A stretch of 64,000 nt of DNA from Microbulbifer agarilyticus S89 (GCF_000220505.1 NZ_AFPJ01000008.1:42618-106617); one strand, 5' to 3'. Shown: positions 8,965 to 17,594, counted from the first letter of the stretch. Notes: generated from the letters alone by a model not told the origin. Made by a program: numbers and translations.

Positions 8965-9942
8965 ATGAGTAACCAGAGAGGGGCGGGCGTGAGCGGCAAA
9001 CAGATCGAAATTAGCGAAGTAGGGCCGCGTGACGGCTTGCAAAGTATCAGTGCCATCATGGCAACCGAAGACAAGAAGCGCTGGATTGCTGCGCTCGCCA
9101 ATGCCGGGTTGCGGGAGATCGAGGTTGGGTCCTTTGTGCCGGCAAAGTTGTTGCCGCAGTTGGCGGATACCGCAGAAATAGTGCGCTACGCCAGAACCCT
9201 GCCGGGCCTGACGGTGGCGGTGCTGGTGCCCAATGCGCGCGGCGCGAAGGATGCGATCGCAGCGGGCGCACACAAGTTAACGATCCCGCTATCCGTCAGT
9301 GAAACCCATAGCCTGAAGAATCTGCGCAAAACACACGAGCAGGTGTTGGAGGAAGTGCGTCAAATTCGCGCGCAGTTGGACCAGTTGCCTGCGGAGCAGC
9401 GCCCGAGTTTTGAGGGCAGTCTTTCCACTTGCTTTGGCTGTACGCTGGAAGGGCCGGTAGCGGAAGAGGCGGTGCTGCGTCTGGGAGAGGGATTGATGAA
9501 GGCCGGATGTGATGAGGTGGGCCTGTCCGATACCACCGGTTACGGAAATCCGGTGCAGGTGCGCCGATTGATCCAGCTTGTCTGGTCTCACCTCGGCCGG
9601 GATGCGTTGAATGGAGTCCATTTGCACAATACCCGTGGTCAGGGGTTAGCCAATGTACTGGCGGCTGTGGAAGCAGGCATTACCACCGTGGATGCCTCCA
9701 TGGGCGGCATTGGTGGTTGTCCGTTTGCCCCGGGTGCCAGTGGCAATATTGTTACCGAGGACCTGGTGTTCTTGCTGGAAGCGATGGGGTACTCGACAGG
9801 GGTGGATGTCGACCGATTGATGGCGGCGCGGGAAGTACTTGCGCGAGGCCTGCCGGATGAGCCGCTGTTTGGGTTTGTACCGGACGCGGGTTTGCCCAAA
9901 GGTTTTCAGTACGCAGAGCCTGAGCCTGAAGTGGTCGCCTGA
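8965..9942 (+). CDS. HMG-CoA lyase-like protein (copy 1)
   Basis: A 325-residue TIM-barrel lyase of the DRE-TIM family. The start has EVGPRDGLQSIS, the middle has GLSDTTGYGNP, and the active-site loop GGIGGCPFAPGASGN with its catalytic Cys is intact. HMG-CoA lyases cleave 3-hydroxy-3-methylglutaryl-CoA to acetyl-CoA and acetoacetate; related enzymes cleave other tertiary 3-hydroxyacyl-CoAs. With a CoA transferase divergent to it and a second copy at 30224, a role in cleaving a branched hydroxyacyl-CoA from the catabolic pathway is likely. The true substrate is unknown. Confidence 0.9.
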   Translation: MSNQRGAGVSGKQIEISEVGPRDGLQSISAIMATEDKKRWIAALANAGLREIEVGSFVPAKLLPQLADTAEIVRYARTLPGLTVAVLVPNARGAKDAIAAGAHKLTIPLSVSETHSLKNLRKTHEQVLEEVRQIRAQLDQLPAEQRPSFEGSLSTCFGCTLEGPVAEEAVLRLGEGLMKAGCDEVGLSDTTGYGNPVQVRRLIQLVWSHLGRDALNGVHLHNTRGQGLANVLAAVEAGITTVDASMGGIGGCPFAPGASGNIVTEDLVFLLEAMGYSTGVDVDRLMAAREVLARGLPDEPLFGFVPDAGLPKGFQYAEPEPEVVA

Positions 9943-9964
9943 TCGGGCACTTTATTGCGCGCAT

Positions 9965-9991
9965 AAAAAAGCCGGCAGGTAAACTGCCGGC
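9965..9991 (-). terminator. Rho-independent terminator for the flavin reductase operon
   Basis: On the minus strand an 8-bp GC-rich stem (GCCGGCAG/CTGCCGGC) with a 5-base loop is followed by six T residues. It lies just downstream of the (-) flavin reductase gene, between convergent genes. Confidence 0.85.
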
Positions 9992-10037
9992 AAGGATCTA
10001 CAAGTTTGAGAACGTAAATCAAGCGATGAAGAATTCG

Positions 10038-10568
10038 TTAGGCGATCCGGGCGTAGGCGCCGCGATGAAATAGCAGCGGCTCGCGATCTTGGGTGTGCAT
10101 GGCGTCTACCCGGCCCACCATAATCAGGTGATCACCACCTTCGTGGCGCGCAGTCAGCGTGCATTGCAGTCGCGCGCAGTATTCATGCAGCAACGGCACA
10201 CCTTGGGCGCTCATGTGGTAATCCAGCTCGGAAAACTTGTCCACGCCGCGGCGAGCGAACAGGCTCGATAGGTTGTCTTGCTGGTCGCTCAGCACATGAA
10301 TGGCAAAGTGCTCACACTGGTTGAACGCATCGAAGCAGCCGGTTTTCTTGTCGATGCACCACAATATCAGGGGCGGATCGAGGGATACGGTGTTGAAGCT
10401 GCTTACCGTCATACCCACGGCTTCACCGGATTCGCAACCGGTGGTGACGATGGTTACGCCGGTGGCAAACTGGCCGAATACCTGACGCAGGTTCAGCGGT
10501 TCAATTTTGTGGTGCCGTTCCGCGATATCGGCATTGGCCGGGGCCAACAGTTCTGCTTCAGTCGACAT
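10038..10568 (-). CDS. Flavin reductase-like FMN-binding protein
   Basis: A 176-residue flavin reductase of the HpaC/PheA2 type. The segments GQFATGVTIVTTG, GMTVSSFNTVSLDPPLILWC and FAIHVLSDQQ are characteristic. Such proteins supply reduced FMN or FAD to a two-component flavin monooxygenase using NAD(P)H. Its start overlaps the end of the upstream duplicated beta-rich gene by 11 bases, so the two are translationally coupled. A possible oxygenase partner is the acyl-CoA-dehydrogenase-fold protein at 20465, since some members of that fold are flavin monooxygenases; this is inference. Confidence 0.9.
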   Translation of the reverse strand: MSTEAELLAPANADIAERHHKIEPLNLRQVFGQFATGVTIVTTGCESGEAVGMTVSSFNTVSLDPPLILWCIDKKTGCFDAFNQCEHFAIHVLSDQQDNLSSLFARRGVDKFSELDYHMSAQGVPLLHEYCARLQCTLTARHEGGDHLIMVGRVDAMHTQDREPLLFHRGAYARIA

Positions 10569-11529
10569 AATTCGCTCCCAGTTTCAGGTCACCTTCTTCC
10601 CAGCGCAGTACGCCGAAGGTGGTGTATTTTTCTTTCTGAGACTGCATAAACTGCCAGGCACAAACGAAGGTGTAATCTTCGTCGATCTGTGTTTCCCGCG
10701 ACCACAACTTGAACGCTTCACCGTAGACGTGGCGCACGGAGTAGAGGTAGCGTCCATAAGACATACCGTTACCGTACATGTCTGGGCCGTGATACTGGTG
10801 GTGGTTGCCGTTGCGCGTGCGCATGGTTTTCCAGCTGGCATTGACTACGCCGCTAATTTCGATCGTCTGCTCGGAGTGCAGAAGATTGAGGGGGTTGTGG
10901 TGAATGACAACGTCGTTGTGGCCCACCAGCTCCTGCTTATCGTTGTACACCTCAAAGCGGCCGGTAAATTTGCCCGCATGTTTTACGGGCAAGTTAAACG
11001 GACGCTTGCCGTTCACTTTTTCCTGCTCCAGGAAGGCAGTGACACGTTTCTGGGTGGTGGGGTTGGTGTCGTGATCATGGGTTACCACGTACAGCCCGTT
11101 AAATACCCCAACCAGCGTGTCGCCCTCGAACAGCTGCGAGGAGTAAACCTGCATGCCAAGTTCTGGAACCACGTGGTTCATGGTGCGCAGGTTGACGTTC
11201 CAGCCCGGGGAAAAATAATTGGAATCGACCAGAAGCCCGTAGGGGCGGCCACTGCCAAAAAAGTCCGGGCCGGTATAGATCCGGTCCATATCGGAATCGA
11301 TTACCCCAAAGCGAAACGGTGAGCCGATTTCAAACCGATCGTTCAGCGGACCGGTTGCATCGAACTTAGTGTTCATCCAATAGGTGGTACGGCCATTTTC
11401 GTGCTCACTGGCTCGGCTTACCTTGTTGTAACCCACATGGGTGCCGTCCGCTTCAAACAGCGAGGGTAGGCCGTGCCATTCACCTTCAATCGCTTGCTGC
11501 CAGTTACTGGGCTTCTTTTCGTTACTCAT
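10558..11529 (-). CDS. Internally duplicated beta-rich (calycin-like?) protein
   Basis: A 323-residue soluble protein with no signal peptide. It is built from two related halves: near residue 95 it reads IYTGPDFFGSGRPYG and near residue 250 QYHGPDMYGNGMSYG, and both halves begin with a G-E-W-H-G / G-K-F-T-G element and end with alternating aromatic strands. This pattern suggests two tandem lipocalin/calycin-type barrels, a fold often binding hydrophobic or tetrapyrrole ligands. I do not recognise a named family. It is coupled to the flavin reductase and lies downstream of the rubredoxin reductase fusion, so it may bind the substrate for an oxygenase or be an enzyme itself. Confidence 0.7.
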   Translation of the reverse strand: MSNEKKPSNWQQAIEGEWHGLPSLFEADGTHVGYNKVSRASEHENGRTTYWMNTKFDATGPLNDRFEIGSPFRFGVIDSDMDRIYTGPDFFGSGRPYGLLVDSNYFSPGWNVNLRTMNHVVPELGMQVYSSQLFEGDTLVGVFNGLYVVTHDHDTNPTTQKRVTAFLEQEKVNGKRPFNLPVKHAGKFTGRFEVYNDKQELVGHNDVVIHHNPLNLLHSEQTIEISGVVNASWKTMRTRNGNHHQYHGPDMYGNGMSYGRYLYSVRHVYGEAFKLWSRETQIDEDYTFVCAWQFMQSQKEKYTTFGVLRWEEGDLKLGANYVD

Positions 11530-11632
11530 AGTCGGTTACCGGTTGTGTGCGCCTTTACTAGCCATTTGGGGCTCGTTTTGGCGGATATTCATGCCATCCT
11601 AATCTACGGGTGTGTGCCCGCCTTGGCAAAAA

Positions 11633-13072
11633 TCAATTCTGCATGATTGGTGGCGCCTGTTCACTGAATTCGGTGACTTGCTGGCAGGCGTCCCCGGCCA
11701 GTGCAAAACCCATCAGCTCCCCGTTGGGGCTGGTAAAGCGGGCTGCGACGCCCCGGTTGTCCGCGCGTGTGTAATGCCAGTCGCCCTGTGTCCCACGCGG
11801 TGGGGGTGAGGTAATCACCGGGCAGAGTGTGGTTTTGACGTTGATCGGCATGCTGTCGTAGAAAACCGGCGTTGGCGTGCCGGCCAGGGTTCGCGCCAGC
11901 GCCTGCGCGGAAGCGAGGAGCGGTGCCACATAGCAGAGGTTGTGGCCATCTACCTCGGCGCAGTCACCCAGCGCGTAGACATCCTCGATTTGCGTGGCCA
12001 GCAAGCGGTCTGTCAGTACGCCGCGGTTGCAGGGAATACCGCACTGTTTCGCCAGTTCAACCCTGGGACGCACGCCAATCGCGCTGATCACCCGATCAAC
12101 TTGAATTTGGGTGCCATTCTCAAGCTCCGCCTGTACACCGGAACCGCGATAATTGAGTGACTTGACCGTGGTGCCAAGGTGGAGGTTGACTCCCGCCTGA
12201 CTCAGTGTTGACTGTACCAGTGAACTGGCATTGGGCGGCAGCAAATTACCGAGCACTTGCGATTGCGGCTCCACCACATGCACTCCGAAGCCGGACTGAA
12301 CGAGATCGTTCGCGTATTCGCAGCCAATCAGGCCTCCGCCGATCACCAGCACTGATCTTGCACCGCTGGCCGCGGTATAAAAGCGCTGAAAATCTTGCAG
12401 GTCATTGATATGGAATGCGCAACCGGCGGCGTTGCCTGCTACCTGGGCATGAATTGGCTCTGAGCCCAGTGCCAGCACGAGTTTGTCGTAGGTCAGGTGA
12501 GACTGCTGTCGCCCGGTGTCTATTGTTACCGTGTGGGCATCGGTGTCGATCGCGCTTACCTTCGAGAAGGTCAGGATGTTGGCCTGAAGCGTCTCTGCCA
12601 TTTCACGGGCAGCGGAGCTGACCAGCTGCTCCGGTGAGCGACGTTTTTGGAATGCGGTACTTAACTGCGGTTTTGAATAGCTGTTTCCATCGTCCGCAGT
12701 AATCATAATGAGTGGCGTACTGGCGTCATGCTTGCGCAGTTCTTTCGCCAGTTGATAGCCCGCGAGTCCGGTGCCAATAACGATGATGGGTTTGCGTGCG
12801 TAATCGATGTTGGCGAAAGCCGCCAATTCTGCGTTGGACTCGGCGGCTTCTCGAGCTTCCGGGCTATCGTTCTGGGTTGCGGTACTGGAAGGCTGCACGT
12901 GGACTTCAATCATTTCAAAGTCGCACTTGCCTACACCACACTCCGGACACAGCCAGTCATCGGGGATATCTTCCCAGCGGGTTTTTGGTGCTATGCCATC
13001 CTCGGGTGCGCCCTTTAATTCGTCGTAAACCCAGCCACATACCAGGCATTCCCAAATCCGATACCCCTGCAT
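11633..13072 (-). CDS. Rubredoxin fused to NAD(P)H:rubredoxin reductase
   Basis: A 479-residue fusion. Residues about 1-55 are a rubredoxin with the two iron-binding pairs ECLVCGWVYD and LCPECGVGKC. The rest is a pyridine-nucleotide/FAD reductase: IIVIGTGLAGYQLAKEL binds FAD, VLVIGGGLIGCEYANDL binds NAD(P)H, and VYALGDCAEVDG closes the FAD site. In alkane-oxidising bacteria AlkG and AlkT do these jobs as separate proteins. No ferredoxin gene was found near the Rieske oxygenase at 51556, so this fusion is a candidate electron donor in the region. It also could serve oxygen or peroxide detoxification. Confidence 0.9.
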   Translation of the reverse strand: MQGYRIWECLVCGWVYDELKGAPEDGIAPKTRWEDIPDDWLCPECGVGKCDFEMIEVHVQPSSTATQNDSPEAREAAESNAELAAFANIDYARKPIIVIGTGLAGYQLAKELRKHDASTPLIMITADDGNSYSKPQLSTAFQKRRSPEQLVSSAAREMAETLQANILTFSKVSAIDTDAHTVTIDTGRQQSHLTYDKLVLALGSEPIHAQVAGNAAGCAFHINDLQDFQRFYTAASGARSVLVIGGGLIGCEYANDLVQSGFGVHVVEPQSQVLGNLLPPNASSLVQSTLSQAGVNLHLGTTVKSLNYRGSGVQAELENGTQIQVDRVISAIGVRPRVELAKQCGIPCNRGVLTDRLLATQIEDVYALGDCAEVDGHNLCYVAPLLASAQALARTLAGTPTPVFYDSMPINVKTTLCPVITSPPPRGTQGDWHYTRADNRGVAARFTSPNGELMGFALAGDACQQVTEFSEQAPPIMQN

Positions 13073-13221
13073 TCAGTGCTCCAAAATCACTTTTATTTTG
13101 ATGGTCTGCCGCAGTGAAAAACTGTGGCAACTCTATGCAGGATAAAAAGGCGATGAAGTTTTAGGGATGATATTTATCAACCGGTGCACGAATTATTCGT
13201 ACTACCGGCGATGTCGCTGAA

Positions 13222-13854
13222 TCAGGCGAGGTGTTTCCAGATGGATGCGCTGAAGGGTTGTTCGTGCACCGGTCCGGTCTTGCCTCTTGGGTCGAGTTCG
13301 TGACGTTGATCGCAGGTTGGCGAAAGGCGTACACCACGCGCAGTAAGCGTGCGGGTGGCAACACCTTCACGGTACAGAACGGTATGGCGAATCCGTTGGC
13401 CTGGGGCGGTCAGCATAATGAAATCGGGTTCCATATAGACCTCGCAGGCGGGGTTCAGTCTGAGCGCATTGAAGGTCAGGATGCCGACACCTCCGGAGAC
13501 GCCGACATTTTCGTAGGCGCCGGGACCGAGCGGATCAAACACTAGCAGGTTGTCGCGTAGTTGGCCGGTAAAGGTTTTGGCGGTGGGCTCGCGTCCGCGG
13601 AAGTGCACATTGGTTAGTTGCAGGCGGTGCCCGTCAAAGTCGAGGTAGACCAGGTTATCAAACGGGCTTGGTCCCGGCGTGCCACTGCCGGCTGCGGTGT
13701 CGTCTTCCAGTGGGCGGCCGTCTAGATGAAACAGCTCGACCTGGTCGTGCCAGGTGCCGCGCATCATCATCAGGTTGTAGCCCACGGAGCCTATGGGAAA
13801 AGTGGGGTAGCTCGTCGTCGTGGAGTTGCTTTTTTCGGGGAATCGTTCGGCCAT
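13222..13854 (-). CDS. Lipocalin-like protein of unknown function
   Basis: A 210-residue cytoplasmic protein, beta-strand rich. It begins with MRGTWHDQVELFHLDG and contains LVYLDFDGHRLQLTNVHFRG, VGVSGGVGILTFNA and IRHTVLYREGVATRTLTARG. From memory this resembles DUF3598-type lipocalin-like proteins common in cyanobacteria, a group related to bilin-handling proteins; I could not verify this. It is divergent from the chlorophyll-b-reductase-like SDR with the shared operator in between, so both should be regulated together. A ligand-binding or chaperone role for a tetrapyrrole is an inference. Confidence 0.65.
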   Translation of the reverse strand: MAERFPEKSNSTTTSYPTFPIGSVGYNLMMMRGTWHDQVELFHLDGRPLEDDTAAGSGTPGPSPFDNLVYLDFDGHRLQLTNVHFRGREPTAKTFTGQLRDNLLVFDPLGPGAYENVGVSGGVGILTFNALRLNPACEVYMEPDFIMLTAPGQRIRHTVLYREGVATRTLTARGVRLSPTCDQRHELDPRGKTGPVHEQPFSASIWKHLA

Positions 13855-13923
13855 TCCGGATCTATCTCAGTAAAAGTTTGCTCTGCTTACGCCACGCTAC
13901 TTACATCAAAAGTTGCGTTAAAC

Positions 13924-13939
13924 GTGATAATGATATAAC
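13924..13939. promoter_or_regulatory. Operator-like site B upstream of the SDR gene
   Basis: GTGATAATGATATAAC fits the shared consensus GTKATAWTGAYATAAC at every position and continues with CAATAACTC, as at site F (CAATATCTC). It lies between the divergent lipocalin-like and SDR genes. Confidence 0.7.
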
Positions 13940-14033
13940 AATAACTCAAAATAACGGCGGCGGCCAACTCTGTCGGCCAACACTGTCACCGACGCATCAG
14001 CGTTTCTCTGACAACGAAAACAGGAGTGACTCG

Positions 14034-14840
14034 ATGAAGACTGTGGTCATAACCGGTAGTACCCGAGGAATAGGGCGAGGGCTCGCGGAAAACTTTTTGG
14101 CAAGCGGGTGCCGCGTATTTATCAGTGCGCGCGGCCAGAGCAAGGTGGATAGCGTGGTTGCTGAGTTGCAAAGGCAGCATGGCAAGGACGCGGTAGCGGG
14201 AATCGCCTGTGATATTACTTCGGAGGCTGATCTGGCCAAGCTCTGGGATTTCGCCAATAGCAAGGGTGCTGTAGATATCTGGATTAACAATGCCGGTATG
14301 AGCATTGTGCGGAAGCCGCTGCATGAACAGTCTGCGCAAGATTTACGTGCGATTGTCGATACCAATCTGACTGGCCTGCTACTGGCCTGTAAGATTGCGC
14401 TGGCAGGGATGCTGAAGCAAGGCTACGGACAAATCTGGAATATGGAAGGTTTCGGTAGTACCGGCCAAACCAATACCGGTATGGCGGCCTACGGGGCGAC
14501 CAAGCGCGCGCTCAATTACCTGACCACTTCACTGCAGAAAGAGGTCAAGGGCACCGACGTGCAGGTAAATACTTTGAGCCCTGGTATTGTGGTGACGGAT
14601 TTGCTTGTAGGGGATTACGACCTCGCTTCGCCTGAGTGGCAGAAGACCCGCAAGATCCTGAACATCCTCGGGGATACAGTGGAGACGGTTACCCCGTATT
14701 TGGTGCGTGGTGTATTGAATGCACAAAAATCCGGTAGCCGGGTGGCGTGGCTAACCGGGCGCAAGGCATTCTGGCGTTTTCTCACCGCCGGCCTCAATAA
14801 GCGCGACCTCTTTGCGGAGTATGATTCGCGTCCCGCATGA
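14034..14840 (+). CDS. SDR resembling chlorophyll b reductase (NYC1/NOL-like)
   Basis: A 268-residue short-chain dehydrogenase starting at ATG 14034 behind CAGGAG. It has TGSTRGIG (residues 7-14), NNAG (85-88) and Tyr153/Lys157 in AAYGATKRA. Compared from memory with plant NOL/NYC1, it shares unusual stretches: VDIWINNAG, a KPL-x-E-x-S-x-x-DL element, IWNMEGFGSTGQ (plant: IFNIDGAGSDG), AYGATKR and LSPGIVVTDLL. Those plant enzymes reduce chlorophyll b to 7-hydroxymethyl chlorophyll a. This likeness is stronger than general SDR similarity, but many bacterial SDRs are unassigned. Regulated by operator site B; neighbours include a secreted hydrolase and lipocalin-like protein. Confidence 0.8.
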   Translation: MKTVVITGSTRGIGRGLAENFLASGCRVFISARGQSKVDSVVAELQRQHGKDAVAGIACDITSEADLAKLWDFANSKGAVDIWINNAGMSIVRKPLHEQSAQDLRAIVDTNLTGLLLACKIALAGMLKQGYGQIWNMEGFGSTGQTNTGMAAYGATKRALNYLTTSLQKEVKGTDVQVNTLSPGIVVTDLLVGDYDLASPEWQKTRKILNILGDTVETVTPYLVRGVLNAQKSGSRVAWLTGRKAFWRFLTAGLNKRDLFAEYDSRPA

Positions 14841-15260
14841 AATCACAAAGCAGCCTCTGCAGTATTGCTTGCAATGTTTTCTGGAGAGGCGGGCCTTCCC
14901 TATTTTTATTCTCCTTTTCATGTTCAGCGTATGTTCAGCGCGCTGGCATTGGCGCTTCTGTCCGACTTCGGGGATTACTTCACACAATCCCTAGGTAATG
15001 AAGATTTATGTGCCATTTTTCCGGGTGTGCCTGATGGGTTATTGCCCGAAGCTCCGACTCCGCGATATAAGAAAAATTATAAAGATATAACGATATGCTG
15101 TTATGTCTTTATTTGGTGGTCTGGCTGTTGTTTCGGTGCTTTGCCGGCGTTACGCGAGGCGAATTTTCGTGGGGTGGGTGTTGTATACGAAATACACCGA
15201 GGGGCCAGAGGGTCGAGGTTGAGTTGCCAATATTCAATAAAATCTAAAAGGGAGATAGCC
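14841..15260. other. 420-bp intergenic region upstream of the secreted hydrolase
   Basis: A frame is open through much of this stretch in phase with the hydrolase, but it lacks a good ribosome-binding site and has atypical composition, so I treat it as non-coding. It contains an 11-bp tandem repeat (ATGTTCAGCGY, about 14920-14941), operator site I (15076-15091), an ATAAC/GTTAT inverted pair next to it and a TGTAT-N5-ATACA inverted repeat at 15182-15196. The promoter of the hydrolase is probably here. Confidence 0.5.
15076..15091. promoter_or_regulatory. Operator-like site I upstream of the secreted hydrolase
   Basis: ATTATAAAGATATAAC matches 14 of 16 consensus positions and 15 of 20 bases when aligned with site B. 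It is followed by CGATATGCTGTTAT, which gives a further inverted half-site. Confidence 0.6.
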
Positions 15261-16010
15261 ATGAGGCTGACCAAACTTGTCAGAGGTTTCGCGCTGATCG
15301 TCGCGATTTTTACTTATCAGGTGCCCGCGTTTGCGGATGCACAGGCCGAAGTCGATGCAGCGATGACTTCGTCACCTACCGTTAAGGTATTTCAGAAGCG
15401 CGATTGGGTCGGCGTTTCACTGTTTTTTGGCTTTGAGCCCGCGCAGCCCGTTTCTTCCAAGGGGATCATCATTTATCCCGGCGGCTTTGTTGATCCTCGT
15501 GCTTATGCCCCGTTGGCCCGTCACTTTGCGGAGCAGGGGTATCATGCCGCCGTACTGACTCTGCCATTTAACCTCGGCATACTTGGCACTCACTATGCGA
15601 ATTATCCAAAACATTACTGGAAGGATGAGGTCAGCGGTTGGGTGATCGGTGGTCACTCTCTGGGTGGTGTTGTTGCCGCCGATTATGTCAATGTCAACCG
15701 CGCTTCCTGGGATCGTGTCGATTCACTTTTCCTTCTTGCTGCCTATTCCAGTGACCTGGCTTATCTCAACACTCTGGAAATTCCGGTAGTCTCCATCTGG
15801 GGCTCTGAAGATGGTCTGACCACTGCGCAGGATATCGAAGGCAGCAAGGCTCGTCTGCCGGCCAACACCAAGTATGTGCGCATCGACGGCGGTAATCATA
15901 CGCAGTTCTATTACAGTGATACGCTGCAGGATGGCGATAACCCGGCGCAAATCTCCCGTGAACAGCAGCAGGCAATGGTTCAGCAAGAGCTTGGCTTACT
16001 GTTGAATTAA
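15261..16010 (+). CDS. Secreted alpha/beta hydrolase (possible ester hydrolase)
   Basis: A 249-residue protein from ATG 15261 behind GGGAGA. Residues 1-24 form a signal peptide (KLVRGFALIVAIFTYQVPAFA, cut after A-F-A), so it acts in the periplasm or outside. The mature part is an alpha/beta hydrolase of the Abhydrolase_5 type: oxyanion region IIIYPGGFVDPRAYAPLA, nucleophile Ser in GGHSLGG, acid in WGSEDGLT and His in DGGNHTQF. The intact triad supports ester or lactone cleavage. In a chlorophyll pathway such an enzyme could remove phytol or a methyl ester, as chlorophyllase or pheophytinase do, but this is only inferred from context and the upstream operator. Confidence 0.8.
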   Translation: MRLTKLVRGFALIVAIFTYQVPAFADAQAEVDAAMTSSPTVKVFQKRDWVGVSLFFGFEPAQPVSSKGIIIYPGGFVDPRAYAPLARHFAEQGYHAAVLTLPFNLGILGTHYANYPKHYWKDEVSGWVIGGHSLGGVVAADYVNVNRASWDRVDSLFLLAAYSSDLAYLNTLEIPVVSIWGSEDGLTTAQDIEGSKARLPANTKYVRIDGGNHTQFYYSDTLQDGDNPAQISREQQQAMVQQELGLLLN

Positions 16011-16104
16011 TCACTCTATCAGCGTTTGACTCTCGCAACCATTCAGCCTTGATGCGGTGAGAATCTTCGATTTTGGGTGGCTGCTGAATTGATATTTGAG
16101 TTAC

Positions 16105-16133
16105 AAAAAGCCCGCTGAACGCGGGCTTTTTTT
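16105..16133. terminator. Bidirectional rho-independent terminator
   Basis: A-tract, stem GCCCGC, 5-base loop, GCGGGC and seven T residues, between the convergent secreted hydrolase (+) and MFS (-) genes; both strands show a following T-tract. Confidence 0.9.
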
Positions 16134-16163
16134 GGTAATTCAACATTGCAGCAAGGGTGGTGG

Positions 16164-17498
16164 CTATACCGGGGCGTCACCTGCTAACTGGGATGGCTGC
16201 TCGGTATTCGCCAGGCGCTTTTCCAAGACGATGGCCCAGCACAAGACGAGTAGGGCTACGCCGGCGAAGAACACAAACGGCCCGGAAGCGCGCCAGGCAT
16301 CGAACAGGTAACCACCAGCCACGCTCGCAACCAGAATACCCACCGCACCGGAGAGGGTGAAGAAGCCAATTACCGCACCTCGATGCGACTGCGGCGCCTG
16401 CTGCGCAACCAATACACCGCTGGTAATGATGCAGCCAATTTCACCCAGGCCAATCAATGCGGCACAGATAATCATGCCAGTGGTAAAGGGGTCGGTAATG
16501 AAAATGGTTGAGCCGTAGCCGATTGCGGAAATCAGCAGTGCGATGATCAGTGCGCGAATGCGCGATATCTTGTCGGCGAGTATGCCGAATACCGGTGCGG
16601 TCAGTAATGCGCAGCCCTGGGCGATGCCCACAATCATACCCGCACGCGCAAGTGCTTCGGCCCGGCTCATGCCCAGTTCCGCGGTGCCGTAGTTGGTGAC
16701 CCACAGTGTGAAAAAGGTGCCGACAATCATCAGGTTGCCGCGCGCTACAAACGAGGCGCCGTAGGCCAGCGCGATGCTCGGATCACGCGCCGCACGCAAG
16801 CCGTTGCGGGTGATGCTGATCAGGCTTTCACTGTGTTCACTTGGTTCGGCCTGGCTGCTGCCAGGCTTCAGTCCAATTAACATCAGAACGCCGGTGACAA
16901 ACGAGACGATGGCTACAAGGCCGTAGGTCTGAATGCCGGCTTCCTGCGCAGTCGCACCGTTGTTTTGCAGGATCGCCGGCAGTTGCAGCAGCAAAAACAC
17001 ACAGATCATTGCGCCCACACCATTCATTACGCCTTGCAGGCCGGTCGCACGGCCGCGGCTTTCGTTGCGTACATAGTCTGCAATGAGGGCAACGATAGTG
17101 GTGGTCACTGCGGCCAGTCCCACGGAATAGCCCAGTCGAACGGCCAGCAACTCGGTGACATTCTCTGCGTGGGGGTAAAGCGCGATGCCTGCAGACATCA
17201 CCAGGAAGCCGAACCCGGTGATAGGGCGGCGGCCGAAGCGGTCGGACAGTGGGCCGAATATGGCGACCGAGATGATAATCACAATCTCCGCCCAGAAATT
17301 GAGCAATCCACTCACCATGCCGTGGCGTTCTGGCGGAATATTGAGAAACTCTGTGAGCAGGAAGGGTTGGCTCTGGGGAATGAAGGAGGCGAACATGATG
17401 GTCGCCAGACACGCGAAGTAGAAGGTGAGCACATTGGAGCGGGAGACATCACTCTCCAGATCGAGCCCTAAAAACCGGAGTTCCTGCTGGTTAGCCAT
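16164..17498 (-). CDS. MFS transporter (copy A1)
   Basis: A 444-residue major facilitator with twelve predicted membrane segments. The conserved loop between helices 2 and 3 reads GPLSDRFGRRPITGFG. It is related to the MFS protein at 35023 (shared layout SDRxGRRP, later SRGRA-x-GLQ, and YGAxFxxRGxL segments). Both genes are divergent from a tandem nitrilase gene, so they are a duplicated pair. It may import an imide, amide or acid substrate or export a product across the inner membrane. Direction and substrate are unknown. Confidence 0.9.
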   Translation of the reverse strand: MANQQELRFLGLDLESDVSRSNVLTFYFACLATIMFASFIPQSQPFLLTEFLNIPPERHGMVSGLLNFWAEIVIIISVAIFGPLSDRFGRRPITGFGFLVMSAGIALYPHAENVTELLAVRLGYSVGLAAVTTTIVALIADYVRNESRGRATGLQGVMNGVGAMICVFLLLQLPAILQNNGATAQEAGIQTYGLVAIVSFVTGVLMLIGLKPGSSQAEPSEHSESLISITRNGLRAARDPSIALAYGASFVARGNLMIVGTFFTLWVTNYGTAELGMSRAEALARAGMIVGIAQGCALLTAPVFGILADKISRIRALIIALLISAIGYGSTIFITDPFTTGMIICAALIGLGEIGCIITSGVLVAQQAPQSHRGAVIGFFTLSGAVGILVASVAGGYLFDAWRASGPFVFFAGVALLVLCWAIVLEKRLANTEQPSQLAGDAPV

Positions 17499-17594
17499 GG
17501 CGGCGCCTCGTTATAACGGTTTGATCAACATTGGTACTGATGCGAACGGTGTTGTCTTGTCAGACCTGTCGATCTTATTCGGGTTTGGTTCGAA

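Noticed and set aside
14865-15260. N-terminal extension of the secreted hydrolase
   Set aside because: The frame is open, but a good ribosome-binding site and signal peptide begin at 15261, and the extension contains the operator-like site.
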